From Pezicula radicicola (lineage: Eukaryota; Ascomycota; Leotiomycetes; Helotiales; Dermateaceae), in contig PDUO01000009.1 of the NCBI GenBank assembly GCA_003008705.1, forward strand, positions 868,001-932,000: a stretch of DNA of 64,000 nt, given 5' to 3'. A program made the position numbers and the translations under genes. Position 1 is the stretch's first letter. Each line of letters begins with the position of its first letter. Of this stretch, positions 56,991 to 64,000 are shown piece by piece. Below the pieces are notes generated by a model. The model was not told where the DNA came from, did no database searches, and saw nothing but the letters and a program-made list of their open reading frames with translations.

Positions 56991-58554
56991 TCAACCCTTC
57001 ACCGTAACCGAAGACTGCGACCCTATCATCACAGTAAGCTGCTCAATCATATCCCCATCCACAGGACCAAACCCCCCATAATAATCAAACTCCCCAGCAA
57101 ACCTACCAGCCGCCTTCAAATACCAAGATTGCTCCCTCTTACCCAAAAGACTCGCTTCTTTAAATCCTCGAATAGCTAATCCACCATCCAAATCATTAGC
57201 AATGGAACATTTCCTCTTCCATATACACCAAACAAAGAACAAAAAGAAAAGAGAATGGTGAGGAGGTACTCTACATTACCTTTCAAATAATGAACATCCA
57301 TAGCCCCAACACCAATCAAAGCTTGTTTCCCAACCCAATCCCAACCTCTCCCTTTCAAATCCCATGAAGAGATTCTCTCATCTCTTAATTCCGGTCGCTG
57401 TTGTACTACGTATACACTAAGTGTATATAACCACCAAGTCTTCAACAAAGCCAATTGACCCTCAGGACTTATCTCCGGTAATATGACTCGTACAGCATGA
57501 CAAGCTGTCAATACATGAAGTAAGATGAAATCATAATGTTCACTTTCCACTTTAGTAGCAACCAAGAGTGAAACGCTCACATCAAAAGCTTCTTGAAGAG
57601 CTTTCTGAAGATCCGTAATCGTCCATGCATTGTAATATTGAAGGACGATTTGGGAATGGTTATCGAAGAGTGGTCGAAGATTCTCTCTTCCTTGGTGGTT
57701 TGGGAGGGAATCGAAAGTTGAGTCGGCGCGGATGCGGGAGAGGATGTTGTATAGGGAATCGGTGGAATAGGTGGAGGTAGATGGGGTTAGAGTGAGGAGG
57801 TGTTCTTGTGTGGGATCGTAGTGGATTGCTGAGAGGGCAAGTGTTTCCATGGCGATTTCTTTGCTTTGGAGTTCGTAGGCGTATGCGAGGTGGATTAATG
57901 GATGTGATACTGTAGATGTAAGCTTAGAAATTGTTTTTTTTGAAAGGGTTTCTTACAGTCACTAAGTGTGATGGCTTTGGCGAGCGGTTTATCCCCTTGG
58001 AACATATACTTGTGCAAAACGCCTCGCCAGTCTCCATTTGCTTTGGTGAGTTCTCCCTCGAAGAAGTCCAGATACGCTCGAGAATATCTATTACAAATCA
58101 GCCATAATTGTATGTGATTTTGAAAGTGAACTTTACCTCTTGTCATTAAAGTGCTCTGTCCAATTTCCCTCGTTAATTTTGCTCGGTGAAGTCTCCCACG
58201 GAACAAGCTTCATAGACTCATTCTTATAGACCTTTTCCAAATGTTCACTTGGTGCTCCTAAGAAATAGGCAGCACCGAGCATCTTTACATCCAAAATATC
58301 AGTGAAATTTTCATCAGTCCAGGAAAACGTGGATAATGATCTTATCTTACATGAGGTGTATGAACAATATGAATTCCTGAATCTTTATGTTCATCAGGAA
58401 TGCTAATCCCAAAATTGGCCATATTCCAAAAGATCGAATGGTCGGCATGATTATCCTTGAGGAGCCGAACTAACGTCCGTTCGGCATCCTTTGTTGATGT
58501 CTCGAGATGAAGGTCTTGAACTGGAGAAAGACTGAGAGGAGCTGGAGATGCCAT
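56991..58554 (-). CDS. Questin oxidase-like protein (AflY/DUF4243 family)
   Basis: Members catalyse Baeyer-Villiger-like ring oxidation in fungal polyketide routes (AflY, questin oxidase), but many homologues lie outside clusters. Five exons, 58554-58351, 58282-58137, 58087-57957, 57909-57280 and 57175-56991, give 431 residues. Family features are DHSIFWNMANFGI and HIVHTPH near the start, MLGAAYFLGAPSEHLEKVY, then YSRAYLDFFEGEL, DWRGVLHKYMFQG and SHPLIHLAYAYELQSKEIAM. Later come ILLHVLTACHAVRVILP and the C-terminal FDYYGGFGPVDGDMIEQL. The conserved His residues (HIVHTPH, HPLIH, HVLTACHAV) are present. All junctions keep frame. No polyketide synthase is near, so this looks like an orphan member. 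Confidence 0.88.
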
Positions 58555-59685
58555 AATTGAATAGATGGGTATTTTACACGAATTAGAATAACTTTATTAG
58601 ATGCAATATTTCTGCCTTTATAAATTGTGATTTGAAATGTACATTGGGAGAGCTTATACTCGACGGGGAGCTTGACGCTACCGGTACTTCCTTACTATAT
58701 TCTTACATCTCTCTCATTGACAAATGAACGCGAACGCGAACGCGAAAGTAGTGTGACAACCCTAAGTTTTCACGTATAATACACGACATTAAGTTAAGAC
58801 CTACGTCTTGTTTCTTATGACAGCTCAACTTGCCCGGTCCTAGACCTGAGGTAGTCTAGCAAGCGGTAGACGTGCAATCGTGAATTACTGAGCGACAGTT
58901 TGAATGATGAAAAATTGGAACGACTTCTTTTGCGGCCACTTGACCAATACAGTACTAGGCTTTCTAAGTCCTATGATACATAGATCGTCAAATAAGTCTA
59001 TACTTGAAGATGAATTTCGTAGTATAGGAGATAACTCAAATTTAGTAAAACGTTGATCTTGAGTTGTCATATGTGTTGTCCAGTTGCATCGTGCATAACC
59101 TACATGCCTGGGAACACGATTAGCTTCCTGCTCCTCGTTACAATTTGGTTTCAATAATCTTAGGGGAATTTTACGAAGCATCCTAGGTATGTCTCGTTTT
59201 AAGATACCAACATAGTTTGTGTAACCAGGATAGTATCTCCCAGGCTCAAGTACCCGAAGATACTCAATCATCGTATCTCGGAACACTCCCATTCACAGAA
59301 CATGCCACATTATTCCGCTATGATATCAATTCCCCGTACCCAAACCAAAGCTCGGGATGACCGAAAATCTCCAATTAATTCCAACCTCGGAACAAAAGAA
59401 ATCAGGAATAAGATATTTACTCATATTTTCTTAACACCGAAAAATAACAGTATTGTTGGAAAGGAATCTAACCGTGTGCGGTTTCTTCCACCCGTCGTCC
59501 GGCCGAAAGAACCTGCCCCCCCTGTCACAAGTGTTGATGAACGAGGCTGCCAAAATGACGTGTGTGATCTTCTTTCTCTTTCCATCAATTGACTTTTCTC
59601 TTTGTATATAAATCAATCTTCAACCGCTCCATTAATTCTCTATACAATATCAAAGACCCACAATTTAAGTCAAAGCAACACAACA
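58555..59685. promoter_or_regulatory. Divergent intergenic region with a short uncertain ORF
   Basis: This lies between the AflY-like and FMP52-like genes, which are head-to-head. AACGCG is repeated three times at about 58729-58746. The minus-strand frame 59292-58885 is listed separately. The part 59580-59685 is the FMP52-like leader. Confidence 0.4.
58885..59292 (-). CDS. Uncertain hypothetical ORF, 135 residues
   Basis: An open frame starts MGVFRDTMIEYLRVLEPG and continues with mixed, protein-like composition (VPRHVGYARCNWTTHM, SSSIDLFDDLCIIGLRKPS). No domain or homologue is recognised and there is no sign of splicing. It may be a small lineage-specific gene, a relic or chance. Confidence 0.3.
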   Translation of the reverse strand: MGVFRDTMIEYLRVLEPGRYYPGYTNYVGILKRDIPRMLRKIPLRLLKPNCNEEQEANRVPRHVGYARCNWTTHMTTQDQRFTKFELSPILRNSSSSIDLFDDLCIIGLRKPSTVLVKWPQKKSFQFFIIQTVAQ

Positions 59686-60486
59686 ATGACATCCACAGCA
59701 CTCGTCGGCTCAACCGGCCTCGTCGTAAGTATTCATCCCATCCTCCACTCCGCGGCATATCCGAACATCAACAATCAGCCTCGCACCACACAACATAACA
59801 GCTAGCACAAATAACACAATTCTAACAACTCTACACAGGGCTCACACATCCTCTCAACACTCCTAGCCCTCCCCGCAATCAACGCCGTTCACGCCCTGGC
59901 CCGCCGCGAACCCAAATCCAAAGACTCAAAACTCCACCCACTCATCACTACCGAAACCTCAGAATGGGCAACTCAACTCTCCTCCATCTCACCACCCCCA
60001 AGTATCTTCTACAGCGCCCTAGGCACGACCCGCGGACAAGCCGGTAGCGTAGAAGCACAACGAAAAATCGATTACGATCTTAATCTATCCCTTGCTACAG
60101 CAGCCAAGAACTCGGGTGTAAAAGTGTATGTGCTTATCTCTACGGGTGGAGCTTCAGCAACATCACGGTTCGCATATCCGAAGATGAAGGGAGAATTGGA
60201 GGAGAGTGTTAAGGGATTGGATTTTGAGCATACGGTTATTGTGAGGCCTGGGTTGATTGTGGGGGATAGAGAGGATTTCAGAGGCCCGGAGTTGGTTTTT
60301 AGGAAGATAGCTGGATTGGCGGGGAAGGTGGGATTGAAAGATGGGTGGGCCCAGGATGCGGATGTTATTGCTAAGGCGGCTGTTAGTGCTGGGATTAAGG
60401 CGCTTGAGGGGGGCGATGTACCAAAGGTTTGGGAGATTGGTCAGGCTGATGTCGTGAGGTTGGGGAGGACGGAGTGGAAGGCTTGA
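59686..60486 (+). CDS. FMP52-like NAD(P)-binding Rossmann protein
   Basis: FMP52 relatives are short-chain-reductase-like proteins of the mitochondrial outer membrane with unknown reaction. Exons 59686-59724 and 59839-60486 encode 228 residues. The nucleotide-binding motif is assembled across the 114-nt intron: ALVGSTGLV joins GSHILSTLLAL. Other family features are VHALARREP, a YSALGTTRGQAGS stretch, KVYVLISTGGAS, and the YPKMKGELEE and VRPGLIVGDR segments typical of atypical SDRs. The first half of exon 2 is C-rich and the second half G-rich on the coding strand. Confidence 0.9.
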
Positions 60487-60853
60487 TTTTGGATTTTGTG
60501 TGTGCCTTTTTGTTTTGCAGGATACCAGGGTTCGTACTTGGAGTCTTTGGAGCTAAACTCGCTTTATATTGGGTTGAAGGAACGACGATTATAATTGGAG
60601 CTATTCTCACATCTCATCATGGAAGTGTACCCAGTATGAATGAGAAAAAGAGACCGGAATGATGCAGTAATGCTTTAGGGTTTAAGCGAACTTCCTCTGA
60701 TGAATGCAACAATAACGCCTTTTAAGTTGAGCTGAGTCTGTACTTCCAGCCTCGGCTTTTCTCTTCCTCAAACCCCCATATAAACTCAATTCGTCTCAAC
60801 CACAACATCCGCACAAACTCATCTCACCCACTCAGTATAAAAGCCACCTTCAA
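60487..60853. other. Convergent 3' spacer
   Basis: This 0.37 kb lies between the convergent FMP52-like gene and the small gene at 60854. A frame continues from 60474 for 62 residues, but it is in another phase and shows no domain. Confidence 0.35.
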
Positions 60854-61245
60854 CTAAACACCATTCTTAGGCGGACTCTCACCACCACTTCTCTTCCTCC
60901 CCTCATCACTCCCAACCTGACTTCCCGTCTCCTGACCTCCCTGTTTAGAAACCTCTTTATTCACAGGACTCACATCTATAGAGTCACCACCCTTCTCCTT
61001 CTCCTTCCGAGGACTAGTCTCTTGATCAAATGCTTCCTTATTTTGAGCTGCGCTCTCTCGTCGGTGCCGCTCTTGGTGTACTTGGTGCGTTCTGTGTTGA
61101 TTGAGTTAAGGTCTCGGTTGTTGTTCTTAGGGTGGTATAATACTGAGGTTTGGGGGATAGAACGTGTGAGAATTGGGGTGGTTCACAGTGGTTGAGGCCG
61201 AATTGAACGGAGAGTGTTGCGGAGGAGGATGCTTGAAGATGGCAT
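60854..61245 (-). CDS. Small hydrophilic protein with mitochondrial-like presequence, 98 residues
   Basis: Two exons, 61245-61187 and 61091-60854, join across a 95-nt intron (GTGAAC ... CACAG). The N-terminus MPSSSILLRNTLRSIRPQPL is short, Arg-rich, free of acidic residues and amphipathic, like a mitochondrial presequence. The mature part is very hydrophilic: HQERHRRESAAQNKEAFDQE, then KEKGGDSIDVSPVNKEVSKQ, ending RSGGESPPKNGV. Without splicing, the first exon stops at once and the second has no start, so the model depends on this intron. The donor is not the best consensus but is the only one in the right phase. I believe similar small proteins occur across filamentous ascomycetes, but I cannot name one with certainty. 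Confidence 0.65.
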
Positions 61246-61701
61246 TTTGAGGTTACGGTGATCACTCCGGTAGTAATTGACGAGAATGAGAGTCCTGGGT
61301 GGATAATTGGCTCTGTACTGTAGAGAAAGAACGTTATTTAAAGCTCAACGAAGTTTGTTTGAAATAATAGAGCTGTCTGAAATTGTTTACATTGAGGTGA
61401 CTTTTCTAATAGTGATGTCGTCACAATAGCAGGGGCGTTCTGCTCGCTAAACAATTCCTATTCGAAATCGCGTCACGTTTCTCATGCCAATCAGCCGAGC
61501 TGAAGCTACTAATAAGCCTCTAGAGTATTCAAAATGCTTCATTCTCCCAAGGGGCATGGAAAGAAATCATTTAATTATCTCTCTAAAACCGCTTTTTCAT
61601 AAATCCATCGTCATCATCTACATCGTTATAAACCTCAAGACCCAGACCCATACACACCGCAAACGCCTCTGATCTATCTAAATCTTGAGCAGATGCAAAA
61701 T
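61246..61701. other. Spacer between the small gene and the SNF2 gene
   Basis: This is the promoter of the small gene and the 3' region of the SNF2 gene, both on the minus strand. Nothing else is seen. Confidence 0.35.
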
Positions 61702-64000
61702 CTACCATCGTCTACCATAAACTTGATCTTCTTTCGAGGCTGGAGCTTTACTAGCTGGAGGAGTAGCCCTACGCTCAGAACCTTCACGACTCGCTTGGCT
61801 ACTGTCGGTTGATCTCTCTTTCAATATCCTCGGCTTGGACATATCGTAGGCCACATTCGTGGTTGGTGGTGCATGTTCCGCATCACGACGGAAGAGCGAC
61901 AGAATCTCCTTCATGCCAAGCTTGCCTGCATTCTTGTTGGCGCCTCCCTCAATTGTCTGATTAGCCAGCTCGCGCTTCTTCTCTTGCAACTCCAGAATTC
62001 GCTCTTCGACAGAATCTTTGATTGTAATCTTGTATACAATTACATCGATCTTCTGTGTGAGACGATGGACTCTGTCAATGGCCTGCTCTTCTACGAACTG
62101 TGCAAAGTTAGCAATGGAGAAATGAGACGGGATTAGCATACATACGGGATTCCAGAAGGGCTCAAGAATAACTACGCGAGTGGCCGCCGTAAGATTGAGT
62201 CCCAGAGATCCACACTTGAGACTGCAGAGCAAGATCCTGCAGTTTGCATCATTTCGTAACTTATTTAGACTGGCTTCACGAAGGTCGTTCTTCATACTTC
62301 CATCGTATCTAGTGAACTTGAATCCTCTCTGGCGTAAGAAAGGCTCGATTAGATCAAGCATTGATGTGAATTGCGAGAAGACGATGAACTTGTGCTCGTC
62401 GATCTCCTTGCCAAGAATCTTGACCAAATGGTTTATCTTGGTCGAGGTGACAATTGTGGCGAGTTGTCTCTCGTCTTCCGAACCAAATTCGTCTTCGACC
62501 TCTGATCCAGACTCGGATCCAGACTCGGATTCAGACTCAGATTCAGATTCAGTCTCCGAGTCACTAAGTGCGACGACTTTCTTCTTGATGCCATCAATAT
62601 CAGGGAAAGTGTCATCCTCAGAATCGAGCCATTCTCCACCACCTTCAGCATTTTCATCTTTGAGTCCACCGGCCTTCCCTGTATGTAATGAATCTCCATT
62701 CTTATGAGGAACAATCCACTCACCATCCTCTTCCTCGTCATCACTGTCTAGAACGACAGCGCGGTTTCGTGGCTTGCGTGAAGCAGCTTGAGAACTTGAC
62801 TTCTTCTCGCTATGCGTCTTCTTGTGTTTCTTTTCCTTACGAGACTTCTTATTCGCTGCTACAAGGCTCAAGTCGGCTTCGCAATCCAAGCAGCGAATTG
62901 CTCCTTGAGATACGGCCTCCTTACCCAATTCAAGTTGACAGACTTCACACTTCTTGGCCCCTACACCAAGATTTCCAAACATGTCGGCCATTTCGTCAAC
63001 ATCTGCTGAGGCCTTCGCTTTCTTAGAGACTTCTGTCTCAGCTGAAAGCGCATCACTATCTTTGCCCAACTTGCCAGCAACAAGCTTAGGATGGTTACAG
63101 GCCTGTCTGAGACGGAGCAGCAATACCAAAGCACTGGCATAATTGACCTTCTCCCCACCCATCATCTGCTCCAGGCTCTTATCGGTACGCTGTTCGAGGC
63201 GATCGTAGAATTTGCGTTCCTCTGGAGAGAACTCTGCAAAGACCTTTTCGATCCTACGCTCTGTAACTTTAAAACCAGTTGTGCTGCCTTCTCCAGCCAC
63301 GGATGGTTTTCCTCCTGGGTTGAGTGCGCCGTCCTTCTTCAAAATGTCCTTGGTACGGCGCTTCATGAAGATCTTCAAATAGTGACGAAGACGCTTGATA
63401 GCTACATCTCCTCTACCGTTCTTCATGGGCCGATCGATTTGATCCTTCCACTCTCTCAAATCGTCATAAGGCTTGATACGCAAGAATTTGATAAGACTTT
63501 GGAGCTCATCTAAATTGTTTTGCATAGGAGTTCCAGTTAGACACCATCGATACTCACTTCGTAGGGCGTAACAAGCCTGGGTAGCTTTGGCGTTGCGGTT
63601 CTTGATGGTATGGGCTTCGTCGAGAATGACTCTGTACCAGTGCAGACCAAAACATCCGACCTTGATACCATTCTCGCTATCCGAAGAATTGCCAAACTCT
63701 GAAACGAGGATTTGATAAGTTGTGATGACAACATCATACTTTTTCAAATCTTCAAAGCGCTTTGTGCGTTGAGGACCGTGGTGGACGCAAACTCGAAGTG
63801 TGTGAGTCTCTTCTACTTTGTCCTTTATCTCTATTTCCCATTGTCGGATAAGAGCTAGAGGCGCAACAACGAGAGTACATTTCTCCACACCAGAGGGTAA
63901 TTTGCGAGTAACCGTTTCTGAGTCGGTGGACTTTGGCTTGGGATTCGTAATGATCAGCGAGATTGACTGCAAGGTTTTGCCAAGTCCCATATCGTCTGCA
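61702..64000 (-). CDS. SNF2-family DNA-dependent ATPase (5' end outside window)
   Basis: SNF2 ATPases remodel chromatin or protein-DNA contacts. The window starts just before the Walker A region (ADDMGLGKTLQSISLI), so the N-terminus is missing. Visible parts are VVAPLALIRQWEIEI, the DEAH box in RVILDEAHTIKNRNAKAT, WCLTGTPMQNNLDELQSLI, and then the C-terminal lobe (FIVFSQFTSMLDLIEPFL, CGSLGLNLTAATRVVILEPF, DRVHRLTQ). An insert between the lobes has CEVCQLELG...IRCLDC, a basic region and a long acidic Ser/Glu-rich tract with tandem SES repeats (62500-62560). A 48-nt intron (62145-62098) is needed: it removes a non-conserved stretch and joins WNP to FVEEQAIDR. The gene ends at 61702. The arrangement resembles Rad5/Rad16/Uls1-like members, but a full RING is not visible. 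Confidence 0.9.
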   Translation of the reverse strand, partial: ADDMGLGKTLQSISLIITNPKPKSTDSETVTRKLPSGVEKCTLVVAPLALIRQWEIEIKDKVEETHTLRVCVHHGPQRTKRFEDLKKYDVVITTYQILVSEFGNSSDSENGIKVGCFGLHWYRVILDEAHTIKNRNAKATQACYALRSEYRWCLTGTPMQNNLDELQSLIKFLRIKPYDDLREWKDQIDRPMKNGRGDVAIKRLRHYLKIFMKRRTKDILKKDGALNPGGKPSVAGEGSTTGFKVTERRIEKVFAEFSPEERKFYDRLEQRTDKSLEQMMGGEKVNYASALVLLLRLRQACNHPKLVAGKLGKDSDALSAETEVSKKAKASADVDEMADMFGNLGVGAKKCEVCQLELGKEAVSQGAIRCLDCEADLSLVAANKKSRKEKKHKKTHSEKKSSSQAASRKPRNRAVVLDSDDEEEDGEWIVPHKNGDSLHTGKAGGLKDENAEGGGEWLDSEDDTFPDIDGIKKKVVALSDSETESESESESESGSESGSEVEDEFGSEDERQLATIVTSTKINHLVKILGKEIDEHKFIVFSQFTSMLDLIEPFLRQRGFKFTRYDGSMKNDLREASLNKLRNDANCRILLCSLKCGSLGLNLTAATRVVILEPFWNPVCMLIPSHFSIANFAQFVEEQAIDRVHRLTQKIDVIVYKITIKDSVEERILELQEKKRELANQTIEGGANKNAGKLGMKEILSLFRRDAEHAPPTTNVAYDMSKPRILKERSTDSSQASREGSERRATPPASKAPASKEDQVYGRRW
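62500..62560 (-). repeat. In-frame Ser/Glu minisatellite within the SNF2 gene
   Basis: A GACTCAGATT-like unit is repeated in tandem and encodes alternating Ser-Glu and Ser-Gly dipeptides in the acidic linker of the SNF2 protein. Confidence 0.7.

Noticed and set aside
62180..62707. 175-residue plus-strand frame within the SNF2 region
   Set aside because: It is the antisense shadow of conserved SNF2 helicase sequence.

Overview
The window reads as nuclear DNA of a filamentous ascomycete (Pezizomycotina). The genes carry short 47-130 nt GT-AG introns with CTAAC-type branch points. Introns in both the NOT1 and TBP genes, a questin-oxidase-like gene and the general protein repertoire suggest Leotiomycetes/Helotiales; that order-level placement is an impression, not proven here. 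Gene-rich stretches alternate with AT-rich intergenic stretches of 2-3 kb (about 22.9-24.4, 25.9-29.2 and 40.6-44.5 kb).

Layout. 1-5.9 kb (-): CCR4-NOT scaffold NOT1, cut by the left edge. 7.2-10.2 kb (+): F-BAR/SH3 cytokinesis protein of the Cdc15/Imp2 type. 10.5-12.0 kb (+): seipin. 12.6-15.1 kb (-): U2 snRNP-associated SR140-like splicing factor, sharing a short divergent promoter with 15.4-16.7 kb (+), a sarcosine-oxidase-family flavoenzyme ending in a peroxisomal signal. 17.5-18.4 kb (-): TATA-binding protein. 21.5-22.9 kb (+): an unrecognised, probably intron-broken or decaying Cys/His-rich gene. 24.4-25.9 kb (+): low-complexity protein with three MNPQGQ-type repeats and a divergent GATA-like finger. 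28.6-28.7 kb (-): tRNA-Glu(CTC) gene. 29.2-31.3 kb (-): mitochondrial ETF-ubiquinone oxidoreductase. 33.0-35.0 kb (+): secreted alanine-rich repeat protein in nine exons. 36.8-37.4 kb (-): small KGG-repeat protein. 39.3-40.6 kb (+): beta-lactamase-like serine hydrolase. 44.6-45.2 kb (-): basic hypothetical protein. 47.8-49.0 kb (-): secreted intradiol dioxygenase-like protein. 51.4-52.1 kb (+): chromodomain protein. 52.5-55.9 kb (-): sulfite reductase flavoprotein subunit (MET10). 57.0-58.6 kb (-): questin-oxidase/AflY-like protein. 59.7-60.5 kb (+): FMP52-like protein. 60.9-61.2 kb (-): small, probably mitochondrial protein. 61.7-64.0 kb (-): SNF2-family ATPase cut by the right edge.

Most genes are unrelated housekeeping functions (transcription, splicing, lipid droplets, electron transfer, sulfur assimilation). 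I see no biosynthetic cluster, no intact transposon and no CRISPR-like array.

The most unusual object is the tRNA-Glu gene. Besides an ordinary 8-nt anticodon-loop intron, it is split in the T arm by a 55-nt segment that looks exactly like an mRNA-type intron (GTAAGT ... CTAAC ... ATAG). Removing both segments leaves a perfect cloverleaf, and a T6 Pol III terminator follows. Other notable points are two genes built by tandem duplication of whole exon-plus-intron units (33 kb and 37 kb), the divergent GATA-like finger, and a dispersed AGTTACTTGA-like motif family in the intergenic DNA.
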